A stretch of 64,000 bases of DNA. It comes from Pseudomonas shahriarae (GTDB lineage Bacteria > Pseudomonadota > Gammaproteobacteria > Pseudomonadales > Pseudomonadaceae). A program made the position numbers and the translations under genes. The stretch lies in NCBI RefSeq assembly GCF_014268455.2, contig NZ_CP077085.1, positions 5,990,206-6,054,205 of the forward strand, read 5' to 3'. A model generated the notes under the pieces. That model was not told where the DNA came from and ran no database searches. It saw only the letters and a program-made list of their open reading frames with translations. This document shows positions 20,730 through 29,446 of the stretch, one piece after another; the stretch's first letter is position 1, and every line of letters starts with the position of its first letter.

Positions 20730-22628
20730 TCAGGAAGCCGCCACCCGGCGCTTATCGGCCAACCGGCTGCGGCTGTACAGCACCACAATCGCAATGATCG
20801 CCACGGCCTGGGCACTCAACGAATACGCATCGGCATGGATGCCCAGCCAGTCGAAGTCAAAGAACGCCACCGGCCGGGTGCCGAAGATGCCCGCTTCCTG
20901 CAACGCCTTCACGCCATGCCCGGCAAATACCACCGACAGCGCGCACAGCAACGCCGCGTTAATCCCGAAGAACAGCGCCAACGGCAGCTTCGCCGAGCCG
21001 CGCAGGATGATCCACGCCAAGCCCATCAACAGCACCAGCGCCGTGGCGCCACCGGCCAGTACCGCGTTATGCCCGGCAGGACCGGCTTGCAGCCACAGGG
21101 TTTCGTAGAACAGGATCACTTCGAACAGTTCGCGGTACACCGAGAAGAACGCCAGGACCGCAAACCCAAAACGCCCACCACCGCCGACCAGGCTGCTCTT
21201 GATGTAGTCCTGCCAGGCGGCCGCGTGGCGTCGGTCGTGCATCCACACCCCGAGCCACAGCACCATCACGCTGGCAAACAGCGCCGTACAGCCTTCGAGC
21301 AGTTCACGCTGGGCGCCGCTGACGTCAATCACATACGCCGCCAGGGCCCAGGTCGCCGCACCGGCGACCAACGCCAGGGCCCAACCGACGTTGACACTGC
21401 GCACCGCCGATTGCTGGCCGGTGTTACGCAAAAAGGCCAGGATTGCCGCCAGCACCAGAATCGCTTCCAACCCTTCACGCAGCAGAATCAGCAAGCCCGA
21501 GATGTAGCTCAACGACCAGCTCAGGCCGTCGCCGCCCAACAGGCCGGCCGCTTCAGTGAGTTTGCCCTTGGCCACGTCCAGGCGCTGCTGGACCTGCTCG
21601 ATCGGCAAACCATCCTGCAACGACTGCCGATACGCCATCAGGGCTTTCTCGGTGTCCTTGCGCACGTTGGCATCGACGTTGTCCAGGGAGCTTTCCACCA
21701 GCTCGAAGCCTTCCAGGTACGCCGCTACCGACAGGTCGTAGGCCTGTTCGTGCTCACCGCTGCGGAACGCTGCCAGGCTCTTGTCCAGGGTGGCAGCGGT
21801 GTACTCCAGCAACTGCGCCGGGCCACGCTGGACCTGGGGCGGCTGGGCGCGCTGGGCGCGGAACACCCGGACCGCGTCCGGCCCCTCGGCGGCCAGCACT
21901 TCTTCCGGGGTCTGGCGTGCCAGGTCGGCCAGGTTGAAGGATTTTTCGCTTTTCGCGGCGGCCGGGTCGGCAGTAAAGCCGGCGATATAGGTGGCCAGGT
22001 CCCAGCGCTGCCGGTCATCCAACTGGTCGGCGAACGACGGCATGTCGGTGCCTTCGACGCCCAGGCCCAGGGTGTTGTAGATACCGTAGAGGCTCAGACG
22101 GTCCAGACGCTGGGCATCGCGCAGGTTGGCCGGCGGTGGGGCCATACCGACACCGGCCGGGCCATCGCCCGCACCGGCGTCACCGTGGCACACCGAACAG
22201 TGCTGGGCGTACAGCGGCGCACCGCGCGTAGGGTCCGGGGTAATGGCCGGCGCCTGGCTGACCTCATAGGCGGCCGCCAGTTGCGCACCCAGTTGACGCG
22301 CCTGGCGCGCTACCGCGTTGCCATCCTGGCGGTTAGTGACAGCGGCCAGCAGCTCATCGACGCCTTTGACCAGGCTCGCACGCTCGGGCTTGTCGGGCAG
22401 CTCTACCACCAGCCCCTGCAACACGCCGAGAAACTCCACCTGTTCGCGGTATTCGGAGTCGTCGACCACCTTGCCCGCCTCCACCGTCGGCGGATAGTCA
22501 GCGCCAATGTAGTCCAGTAAATGCAGGGCCTGGGGCGCACCCTCTGCGGTAGCAGCCAGCAGATTGAAGCTGCACGACACCAACGCCGGCAGCAACAGCC
22601 AGGCGAGAAAACGGGAGGGGGCAGTCAT
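20730..22628 (-). CDS. Cytochrome c domain-FTR1 iron permease fusion
   Basis: A 632-residue exported/membrane protein. After a signal peptide ending near LLAATA, a class I cytochrome c domain carries the heme site CSVCH at 144-148 with distal methionine candidate in EGTDMPSF. A helical linker (about 240-365) precedes the FTR1 permease, with seven predicted membrane segments and the iron-binding motifs REGLE at 384-388 and RELFE further on. The fusion suggests heme-linked oxidation of Fe2+ coupled to Fe3+ uptake, in place of separate EfeO/EfeB partners. ATG 22628 begins MTAPSRFLAW. No clear Fur box was found upstream. Confidence 0.9.
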   Translation of the reverse strand: MTAPSRFLAWLLLPALVSCSFNLLAATAEGAPQALHLLDYIGADYPPTVEAGKVVDDSEYREQVEFLGVLQGLVVELPDKPERASLVKGVDELLAAVTNRQDGNAVARQARQLGAQLAAAYEVSQAPAITPDPTRGAPLYAQHCSVCHGDAGAGDGPAGVGMAPPPANLRDAQRLDRLSLYGIYNTLGLGVEGTDMPSFADQLDDRQRWDLATYIAGFTADPAAAKSEKSFNLADLARQTPEEVLAAEGPDAVRVFRAQRAQPPQVQRGPAQLLEYTAATLDKSLAAFRSGEHEQAYDLSVAAYLEGFELVESSLDNVDANVRKDTEKALMAYRQSLQDGLPIEQVQQRLDVAKGKLTEAAGLLGGDGLSWSLSYISGLLILLREGLEAILVLAAILAFLRNTGQQSAVRSVNVGWALALVAGAATWALAAYVIDVSGAQRELLEGCTALFASVMVLWLGVWMHDRRHAAAWQDYIKSSLVGGGGRFGFAVLAFFSVYRELFEVILFYETLWLQAGPAGHNAVLAGGATALVLLMGLAWIILRGSAKLPLALFFGINAALLCALSVVFAGHGVKALQEAGIFGTRPVAFFDFDWLGIHADAYSLSAQAVAIIAIVVLYSRSRLADKRRVAAS

Positions 22629-22765
22629 GAATGAATCCCAAATGGAAACAAGAAGTAACACATTGTCGAATGTTAATCGGTTTGACTCAAGACGTTAGTG
22701 CTTTGGCCGCTGAAATGACTCGCTCAGGTAGGGGCCAACCCTCAAATAAAGCAGCGGAAAAGCCA

Positions 22766-22793
22766 TTGTTTTGCCAGTAACGAGGCCTATAAT
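22766..22793 (+). promoter_or_regulatory. Sigma-70-type promoter for the lipoprotein operon
   Basis: A perfect TATAAT at 22788-22793 has TTGTTT 16 bases upstream, in the 303-base region between the divergent FTR1 gene and the COG3014 gene. The start codon is about 140 bases downstream. No other feature was seen in this gap. Confidence 0.5.
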
Positions 22794-22931
22794 GCGCCGC
22801 CTTCGTTATCGCGAAACGGCATTTAGGCTCCTCTTTTTATGAGGGATGTGTGGGAAAAGGTTTTTCCTGCACTTGGTTATTTGGCCCGACCAGCCCCTTC
22901 GGCCGATTACGCTCAGGGAAGCAGCACCTCA

Positions 22932-24329
22932 ATGGCATCTCGCGTCTTTACCTCCCTTGCCCTCGCGGCACTCACGCTGCTGTCGGGCTGTTCGATGTTC
23001 CGCAGCTACGACACTGAACTGCAAGCCACCAACCAGCAGTTGGCCAGCGGCAATGTCGATGGCGCGCTGACCCTGCTGGAGAAGAACAACAGCAGCGAAG
23101 ACAAAGACCTTCTCTACTACTTCGAAAAAGGCGAGTTGCTGCGGGCCAAGGGCGATCTGACCGGCAGCCAGGCGGCTTGGCACCGGGCAGACCTGGTGGT
23201 GTACAAGTGGGAAGAGTCGGTCAGGTTCGACACCGAGCGCTATCTCGCGCAATTCGGTAGCTTCCTGGTCAACGACAAGGTGCGGCGCTACGAAGGGTAT
23301 GACTATGAAAAAGTCATGCTCACCACCCAGATGGCGTTGAACCTGCTGGCCGTCAATGACTTCGACGGCGCGCGCACCGAAATCAAGAAAACCCACGAAC
23401 GCGAAGCGGTGATCGCCGAACTGCGGGACAAGGAATACCTCAAGCGCGAAAACGAAGCCGAGCGCCAGGGCGTGGCCACGCAGTTCAAGGATCTGCGCGG
23501 CTATCCGGTGGAAAGTCTCGATGCGCCGGACGTGGTGGGCCTGAAGAACAGCTACCAGAGCGCGTTCAGTCATTACCTGGCCGGTTTCATCTACGAAGCC
23601 CTGGGCGAAAAGGACCTGGCCGCGCCGGGCTACCGCAAAGCCGCCGAACTGCGCCCCAATACACCGTTGCTGGAACAGGCCCTGCTCGACCTGGATGCCT
23701 CCCGCGTGGCAGCTGACGAAAGCGACGTGCTGATCGTAGTGCAGAGCGGCCTGGCGCCGGCCCGCGACTCGATCCGCCTGCCGTTGCCGATCCCTATCGA
23801 CGGGCATTGGGTGATCACACCGCTGTCGTTCCCGGTGATCAAGCCAGACACTTCGACGGCCACCTTTGCGCAGATCGGCGTCGATGGTCGGCAGCAGAAC
23901 CTCACGCCCCTCAACAGCACCACTGCAATGTCGCGCCGCGCCCTGCGCGACGACATGCCGGGGATCATCCTGCGTACCACCGTGCGCGCCATCAGCCGCG
24001 GCGTGACGCAAAAAAACCTCAACCAGACCAACCCGATGGCCGGCCTGGTGCTGGGCATCGCGTCCGCCGTCACCGAAGGCGCCGATACCCGCACCTGGCG
24101 CACCCTGCCGGACCTGACCCAGGTCACGCGCCTGCGCCTCAAGCACGGTGAGCACCAGGTGAGCCTGCCCAATGCCTTGGGCGGCACCCTGGTGACGGTC
24201 AAGGCCGAACAACGCCATCAGGTGATCACTTTGCGAGTGGTCGGCAACCAGGTCTTCACCAGCGGCGTGGCCGCCCATGTGGTCGCGAGCAACCCGGCCC
24301 AGGCCGTCGCCAGCCTCAAACAACCTTAA
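22932..24329 (+). CDS. COG3014-type lipoprotein with TPR-like repeats
   Basis: A 465-residue predicted outer-membrane lipoprotein. The lipobox LLSGC has its cysteine at residue 20. The N-terminal half is helical and repeat-like (NVDGALTLLEKNNSSEDKD, FYEA-type helices, KAAELRPNTPLLEQALLDLD), and the C-terminal half is beta-rich. It belongs to an uncharacterised conserved family. It is the first of four genes with tiny gaps, followed by YcfL and LpoB homologues, which points to a role at the cell wall or outer membrane. ATG 22932 is chosen because only it places a signal peptide at the N-terminus. Confidence 0.8.
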   Translation: MASRVFTSLALAALTLLSGCSMFRSYDTELQATNQQLASGNVDGALTLLEKNNSSEDKDLLYYFEKGELLRAKGDLTGSQAAWHRADLVVYKWEESVRFDTERYLAQFGSFLVNDKVRRYEGYDYEKVMLTTQMALNLLAVNDFDGARTEIKKTHEREAVIAELRDKEYLKRENEAERQGVATQFKDLRGYPVESLDAPDVVGLKNSYQSAFSHYLAGFIYEALGEKDLAAPGYRKAAELRPNTPLLEQALLDLDASRVAADESDVLIVVQSGLAPARDSIRLPLPIPIDGHWVITPLSFPVIKPDTSTATFAQIGVDGRQQNLTPLNSTTAMSRRALRDDMPGIILRTTVRAISRGVTQKNLNQTNPMAGLVLGIASAVTEGADTRTWRTLPDLTQVTRLRLKHGEHQVSLPNALGGTLVTVKAEQRHQVITLRVVGNQVFTSGVAAHVVASNPAQAVASLKQP

Positions 24330-24339
24330 GGAGCACGCT

Positions 24340-24708
24340 ATGCGTCATTTCATCCTCGGCGCCCTGGCGCTGATCTTCCTCGCCGGTTGCGCCACCCCGC
24401 CGCCGGAACCAGGCAGCGCCGCGAGCAAAGTCGTGGTGATGGGCAAGTTCAAGGGCATCGCCGTCGGCGCCATTCGGGTAGCCCGCGAGAACGGCTTCCT
24501 GACGGCCAAGGTGCAACTGAGCAACATCACCAGCAGCAACCAGATGATGTATTACCGCTTCGCCTGGCTGGGCGCCGATGGCTTCCCGGTGGGTGACGAA
24601 GAAACCTGGAAAGTGCTGAACCTCTACGCCAACCAGGCCACCTTCCTGCCGGCCATCGCCAACCTGCCCCAGGCCGCCGACTTCCGCCTTGAAGTCAAGA
24701 CGCCTTGA
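24340..24708 (+). CDS. ycfL: YcfL-family lipoprotein (DUF1425)
   Basis: A 122-residue lipoprotein with lipobox LAGC (Cys17). The conserved YcfL core is visible in LTAKVQLSNITSSNQMMYYRFAWLGADG and the region before EETWKVLNLYANQ. AAGGAG precedes ATG 24340. In E. coli ycfL sits directly before lpoB, as here. The function is unknown; a beta-sandwich, transthyretin-like fold is expected for the family. Confidence 0.82.
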   Translation: MRHFILGALALIFLAGCATPPPEPGSAASKVVVMGKFKGIAVGAIRVARENGFLTAKVQLSNITSSNQMMYYRFAWLGADGFPVGDEETWKVLNLYANQATFLPAIANLPQAADFRLEVKTP

Positions 24709-24743
24709 GCCAGCCCCCTATTCAGTTTTCGAGAGACATTCCC

Positions 24744-25331
24744 ATGTTTGTACGCTTTTCGTTCCTCGCCGTAGTCGCCGTCCTGGCCAGCGGCTGCGCC
24801 AACACCTCGCCGGTCATCGGCGGTAAAAATATCAGCTACGGCGACACCAAGGCCGTGGAACTGGTGACCAACGAGTTCGGTTCCACCGACCTGCAGATGA
24901 TCGCCGAAAGCATGACCCGCTCCCTGGCGCAGTCCGGCATCCTCCAGGGCCGCCCGGTGGTGCAGGTGTATGACGTGAAGAACAAGACCAGCGAGTACAT
25001 CGACACCCGCGAGATCACCACCTCGATCAAGACCCAACTGATGAAGACCGGCACCGCCCGCTTCGCCAGCGACAACACCGATATGCAAAGCCAGGTCGAC
25101 CAGCTCAAGCTGCAAAACCAGAGCGGCCTGTACAAGAAATCCACGGTCAGCAAGACCGGCAACATGGTTGCCGCCAAGTACCGCCTGGAAGGCTCCATCA
25201 GCTCCATCGTTAAGCGCAGCGCCGACTACAAGGACGTGTTCTACAAGTTCAGCCTGCAGTTGATCGACGTCGAAAGCGGCCTGGCGGAATGGATGGACGA
25301 AAAAGAAATCCGCAAGACCACGGAGCGCTAA
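24744..25331 (+). CDS. lpoB: LpoB-type outer-membrane lipoprotein (PBP activator family)
   Basis: A 195-residue lipoprotein with lipobox LASGC (Cys18). The family features are DLQMIAESMTRSLAQSGIL, VVQVYDVKNKTSEYIDTREITTSIKTQL and KYRLEGSISSIVKRS, followed by FYKFSLQLIDVESGLAEWMDEKEIRK. In E. coli LpoB activates the peptidoglycan synthase PBP1b. In P. aeruginosa that role belongs to an unrelated protein, LpoP (recalled), so the function of this LpoB relative is open. ATG 24744 follows the ycfL stop by 35 bases. Confidence 0.85.
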   Translation: MFVRFSFLAVVAVLASGCANTSPVIGGKNISYGDTKAVELVTNEFGSTDLQMIAESMTRSLAQSGILQGRPVVQVYDVKNKTSEYIDTREITTSIKTQLMKTGTARFASDNTDMQSQVDQLKLQNQSGLYKKSTVSKTGNMVAAKYRLEGSISSIVKRSADYKDVFYKFSLQLIDVESGLAEWMDEKEIRKTTER

Positions 25332-25334
25332 GCC

Positions 25335-26075
25335 ATGCGTCCATGGATCGGCATCATCGCCCTGCTGTGCAGCGTTGGCGCCTGGGCGGCGCCGAAAATC
25401 GCGGTGACGGACCTGGCCTACGAGGCGCGGGTGGAGGAATACATCCACGCCGTCGCGGCGACCAATAACTTCCAGGCCAGCCCGTACAACGCCAGCGGTG
25501 CGTCCAGCTACACCGAGTTCGAGAGCCGCAACAGCTACATCGAACAGAGTGAGCTGCGTAAATTCAGCGGCGATATCAAGGGGGAGATTCTCAAGTCGCG
25601 CCAGTTCCAGTTGGTCCAGGGCACGCCCTACACCAGCGAGGCCAAGGGCGATGTGTACGACGTGATCAAGCGGATCAAGGCCGGCCACTTCAAGGGCGCC
25701 GACTATGTGCTGTTTGGTACTTTGTCGGATATCGACTTCACCCAGGACATCAACGCCCTGGATCGCACCAACAGCTATTCAGCGGTGCTGGGACTGGCGG
25801 TCGTGGCGGACTTCAGCCTGATCAACACCCGCACCTATGAAATCACCTCGGCGTTTACCGCCATGGGTGAGGGCCAGGACACCAAGCTGGTGAACAGTCG
25901 CGACGTGCGCGTCAGCCTGAGCCGGCCACGGGTGGTGAAGGAAGTGTCGAAAACCTTGGGTGAAGATGTGGCGCGCCAGCTGCAGGAGCAACTGGGCGGT
26001 GGCTACCAGGAGCCTGGGCAGCCGGCATTGCGCAACAACCTGCCAAGGGATGAGGCGCCGAAAATCCTGCACTGA
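25335..26075 (+). CDS. CsgG/LpoB-like exported protein
   Basis: A 246-residue protein with a signal peptide ending in AWA-AP and no lipobox. The mature start PKIAVTDLAYEARVEEYI and later GADYVLFGTLSDIDFTQDIN and FSLINTRTYEITSAFTAMGEG resemble the CsgG/LpoB/TolB-N type of fold. It starts three bases after the lpoB stop and ends the operon. Since it is not lipidated, it may be a soluble periplasmic partner of the three lipoproteins. A CsgG-type secretion pore is less likely: no membrane-spanning segment is evident. Confidence 0.7.
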   Translation: MRPWIGIIALLCSVGAWAAPKIAVTDLAYEARVEEYIHAVAATNNFQASPYNASGASSYTEFESRNSYIEQSELRKFSGDIKGEILKSRQFQLVQGTPYTSEAKGDVYDVIKRIKAGHFKGADYVLFGTLSDIDFTQDINALDRTNSYSAVLGLAVVADFSLINTRTYEITSAFTAMGEGQDTKLVNSRDVRVSLSRPRVVKEVSKTLGEDVARQLQEQLGGGYQEPGQPALRNNLPRDEAPKILH

Positions 26076-26105
26076 AGCTCAATGGCTCGGCTAGCACACA
26101 TCAAT

Positions 26106-26190
26106 GTGGGAGCTGGCTTGCCTGCGATGCAAGCGCCGCGGTGTCACTGATACACCGCGGCGCTTGCATCGCAGGCAAGCCAGCTCCCAC
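26106..26190. repeat. Long palindromic REP pair
   Basis: A perfect 39-bp inverted repeat (26106-26144 with 26152-26190) has a seven-base loop. Its outer part is the REP core GTGGGAGCTGGCTTGCCTGC, and the arms extend inward through a GC-rich segment. It lies between two convergent genes. Confidence 0.9.
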
Positions 26191-26212
26191 AGTTTTGATT
26201 GGACTTGTTCAG

Positions 26213-26845
26213 TCAGGCCGTGGCGCGATGCAGGCTGGCGAGGAAACCCGCAGCGCCCACGAACAACCCGGCAAACGTGCGGTTCACGCGTTTCTGCTGC
26301 TTGGGCGTGCGCAACAGGCGCAGCACCTTCGACGCCAGCCCGGTGTAGCCCGCCATCACGATCATATCCACGCCAATCATGGTCGCACCGAGGATCAGGT
26401 ACTGAATCAGCAGCGGCGCCTGTGGGTTCACGAACTGCGGCAGCACCGCCAGCATGAACACCAGAGCCTTGGGGTTGCTGGCATTGACCAGGAAACCACG
26501 GAACATCATCGCCAGCGGCTTGCCGATCGGGCGGACTGGCCCGTCATCGCTCATGTCCATGGGCAGGGCGCGCCATTGCTTGACGGCCAGGTACACCAGG
26601 TACGCCACGCCAAACCATTTGATCGCATAGAACGCGGTTGAGGACGTCGCCAGAACGGCGCCCAGGCCGCCCGCCACCACGGCAATCTGCATCGCCAGGC
26701 CCAATTGCAGGCCAATGGCGTTCCAGTAACCGCGCAGGAAACCATATTGCAGGCCGCTGGACATGGAGGCGATGGCGCCCGCGCCGGGGGAGAGACTGAT
26801 GATCCAACTGGCCAGGAAGAAGGCCAGCCATGTGTCGAGCGCCAT
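26213..26845 (-). CDS. LysE/RhtB-family amino acid exporter
   Basis: A 210-residue inner-membrane exporter with about six membrane segments. The family opening WIISLSPGAGAIASMSSGLQYG is clear, as are GVAYLVYLAVKQWR and FRGFLVNASNPKALVFMLAVLPQF. Family members export lysine, homoserine, threonine or related compounds; the substrate here cannot be assigned. ATG 26845 (MALDTWLAFFLASW) is the expected start. Confidence 0.92.
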   Translation of the reverse strand: MALDTWLAFFLASWIISLSPGAGAIASMSSGLQYGFLRGYWNAIGLQLGLAMQIAVVAGGLGAVLATSSTAFYAIKWFGVAYLVYLAVKQWRALPMDMSDDGPVRPIGKPLAMMFRGFLVNASNPKALVFMLAVLPQFVNPQAPLLIQYLILGATMIGVDMIVMAGYTGLASKVLRLLRTPKQQKRVNRTFAGLFVGAAGFLASLHRATA

Positions 26846-26916
26846 TACACACCTCGTAGCAAATTCGTTGTCAGCACTAAGCTAACGCCAAGGACCGAGG
26901 GCTGGCTAGAGAATTT

Positions 26917-27486
26917 TTAAGGTAAAGGGCTGATATCGCTACCGCGCCAGCGGCGTACCGAGCGCTGGAAGAACAGGCTGTTGGGTACTTGCACCACGGC
27001 GCTGTCGGTGCCCGCTTCGGCCACTTCGATCAGCGTGGTGTACAGCAGGTTGATCGCGATCACCCGGCCTTTGACGCCGGGCTTGTCGACGGTGTCCACC
27101 AGCTCGACCACATCACCCAGGCGAAACGGCCCGACGGTGAAGATCAGGATCGCGCACAGCAGGTTGGACAGCACCGACCACATGGCAAAGAACGCTACCG
27201 CCGCGACGGCCACAAAACCCGAGAGCGCGGTCCACAGCACGGTGGCCGAGACCCCCAGGCGTTCGAGGACGAAGATCAGCGCACTGCCCATGATCAGCCA
27301 ACGCAGGCCACCACGCAGGGGCATCAGCAGTTGCGGCGGAAACGGATAGCGCTCACCCAGGCGCGTCAGGCCCTTGGCGACGAAGCGCTGGGCCAGGTAA
27401 CCGGCCAGCAGGATCAGCAGGATTTGCACACCGACCCACATCGGTTCGATCCATTGCGCCGGCAGTGGCAGCTGCAAGGCTTCCAT
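26917..27486 (-). CDS. Short MscS-type mechanosensitive channel
   Basis: A 189-residue protein with about four hydrophobic segments, then the MscS pore and beta domain: FAMWSVLSNLLCAILIFTVGPFRLGDVVEL and VKGRVIAINLLYTTLIEV. It ends soon after VQVPNSLFFQRSVRRW, so the large alpha/beta C-terminal cage of classical MscS is missing, as in other short family members. Its ATG overlaps the yheS stop (TGATG), suggesting translational coupling. Confidence 0.88.
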   Translation of the reverse strand: MEALQLPLPAQWIEPMWVGVQILLILLAGYLAQRFVAKGLTRLGERYPFPPQLLMPLRGGLRWLIMGSALIFVLERLGVSATVLWTALSGFVAVAAVAFFAMWSVLSNLLCAILIFTVGPFRLGDVVELVDTVDKPGVKGRVIAINLLYTTLIEVAEAGTDSAVVQVPNSLFFQRSVRRWRGSDISPLP

Positions 27487-29396
27487 CAGGACAGCGCCTC
27501 CAACTCCGCTTGCAGGCCTTCCAGCAGTTCGAGGGCTTCCATCCAGGTCTCCTCCAGTTGCCCTTCGCGCACCTTGAGCTTGGCCTGTTCGGCCAGCAGG
27601 TCGCGCAGCTCATCCTTGCGGGCCGCTTCGTACACCGCGCTGTCGCCGAGGCTGGTTTCGATCTTGGCCAGGCGTTCGTGGACCTTGCCCAATTCGGCTT
27701 CAAGCTTGTCGGCTTCGCGTTTGTGCGGTGCCAACTGCTGGCGCAGGGCCGCAGCAGCCTGGCGCTGGGCTTTTTTGTCGGTCTTGTCCGGGTTGACCGG
27801 GGTGTTGCTGACCGGCGCGTTGCGCAGACGGTAGTCGGTCAACCAACGGGCGTAGTCGTCCAGGTCGCCATCAAACTCTTCGACCTTGCCATCGGCCACC
27901 AGCAGGAAGTTGTCGGTGGTGCTCTTGAGCAAGTGGCGGTCGTGAGACACCACCAGCACAGCGCCACTGAATTCCTGCAGGGCCATGGTCAGCGCCAGGC
28001 GCATTTCCAGGTCCAGGTGGTTGGTCGGTTCGTCGAGCAGCAGCAGGTTGGGACGGTCCCAGGCGATCAGGGCCAGGGCCAGGCGGGCTTTTTCGCCGCC
28101 GGAGAAATTCAGCACCGGCTCGTCGATGCGCGCACCACGGAAGTCGAAACCGCCAAGGAAGTCGCGCAGGGTCTGTTCGCGCTCGGTCGGCGCCAGGCGT
28201 TGCAGGTGCAACAGCGGGCTGGCCTTGGCGTCGAGGGAGTCCAATTGATGCTGGGCGAAGTAGCCCACCACCAGGTTCTCGCCACGGGTCAGGCGTCCGG
28301 CCAGGGGTTGCAGCTCGCCCGACAGGTTCTTGATCAGCGTCGACTTGCCCGCGCCGTTGGGGCCGAGCAAGCCGATGCGCGCGCCCGGGGTGAGCTGCAG
28401 CTTGACCTTCTCCAGGATGGTCTTGTCGCCATAACCCAGGCGGGCATCCGAGAGGTCGAGCAAGGGGCTAGAGATTTTCACTGACTCGCGGAACACAAAG
28501 TCGAACGGCGAATCGACGTGGGCCGCCGACAGCTCTTCCATGCGCTCCAGGGCCTTGATCCGGCTCTGGGCCTGACGGGCCTTGGTGGCCTGGGCCTTGA
28601 ACCGGGCGATGTAGCTTTCCATATGCGCACGTTGCGCCTGCTGCTTCTCGAAGGCCTGCTGTTGCTGGGCCAGGCGTTCGGCACGGGCCCGCTCGAACGC
28701 GGTGTAGCCGCCGCGATAGAGGGTGATTTTCTTCTGTTCGACATGGGCGATGTTATCGACCACGGCGTCGAGGAAATCCCGGTCGTGGGAGATCAGCAGC
28801 AACGTGCCTGGGTAACTCTTGAGGAAATCCTCCAGCCACAGGATTGCATCCAGATCCAGGTGGTTGGTCGGTTCGTCGAGCAGCAACAGGTCCGAGGGGC
28901 ACATCAGCGCCTGGGCCAGGTTCAGGCGCATGCGCCAGCCACCGGAGAAGTCGGCAACCGGGCGGTCCATCTGTTCGTTGGTGAACCCGAGGCCGGCGAG
29001 CATTTTGCGCGCGCGGGCGTCGGCGGTGTAGCCGTCGGCACTGTCGAGTTCCGAGTGCAGGCGGGCCTGGGCGGCACCGTCCTGGGCTTTCTCGGCCTCG
29101 GCCAGGTCGTGTTGCACCTGACGCAGACGCAGGTCGCCATCGAGCACGTAGTCGATCGCGATGCGGTCCAGGGTGTCGATCTCCTGGCGCATGTGGGCGA
29201 TACGCCAGTCGGCTGGCAGCAGGCAGTCCCCGGAATCAGGGGTCAGCTCACCGAGCAACAGGGCGAACAACGTGGATTTGCCGGCGCCATTGGCACCGAT
29301 CAGGCCGGCTTTGTGACCGGCGTGCAGGGTCAGCTCGGCGTCTTCGAGAAGACGTTGCGGGCCACGCTGTAATGTTAGGCTTTGAAGTCGGATCAT
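27486..29396 (-). CDS. yheS: ABC-F ATPase, YheS type
   Basis: A 636-residue ribosome-associated ABC-F protein, almost the same length as E. coli YheS. Two ATPase domains are present: Walker A GANGAGKST and GPNGAGKST, signatures FSGGWRMRLNLAQAL and FSGGEKARLALALI, and Walker B LLLLDEPTNHLDLD/E twice. The interdomain linker is rich in Gln/Arg and contains KATKARQAQSRIKALERM. A charged coiled coil ends the protein. The ABC-F family modulates translation by binding the ribosomal E site. ATG 29396 gives MIRLQSLTLQRG; longer in-frame starts add unrelated Pro/Arg-rich sequence. Confidence 0.94.
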   Translation of the reverse strand: MIRLQSLTLQRGPQRLLEDAELTLHAGHKAGLIGANGAGKSTLFALLLGELTPDSGDCLLPADWRIAHMRQEIDTLDRIAIDYVLDGDLRLRQVQHDLAEAEKAQDGAAQARLHSELDSADGYTADARARKMLAGLGFTNEQMDRPVADFSGGWRMRLNLAQALMCPSDLLLLDEPTNHLDLDAILWLEDFLKSYPGTLLLISHDRDFLDAVVDNIAHVEQKKITLYRGGYTAFERARAERLAQQQQAFEKQQAQRAHMESYIARFKAQATKARQAQSRIKALERMEELSAAHVDSPFDFVFRESVKISSPLLDLSDARLGYGDKTILEKVKLQLTPGARIGLLGPNGAGKSTLIKNLSGELQPLAGRLTRGENLVVGYFAQHQLDSLDAKASPLLHLQRLAPTEREQTLRDFLGGFDFRGARIDEPVLNFSGGEKARLALALIAWDRPNLLLLDEPTNHLDLEMRLALTMALQEFSGAVLVVSHDRHLLKSTTDNFLLVADGKVEEFDGDLDDYARWLTDYRLRNAPVSNTPVNPDKTDKKAQRQAAAALRQQLAPHKREADKLEAELGKVHERLAKIETSLGDSAVYEAARKDELRDLLAEQAKLKVREGQLEETWMEALELLEGLQAELEALS

Positions 29397-29446
29397 AATG
29401 GCGGCGGAGTCTACCAGCTTCGTTGGCCGCTGGCTTGGGTGTGAAC

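Noticed and set aside
20835..22520. 561-codon plus-strand frame opposite the FTR1 gene
   Set aside because: Composition is that of an antisense shadow (Arg/Gln/His-rich), and FTR1 is certain on the other strand.
22629..22700. A Fur box for the FTR1 gene
   Set aside because: No stretch reached a convincing match to the Fur consensus on either strand.
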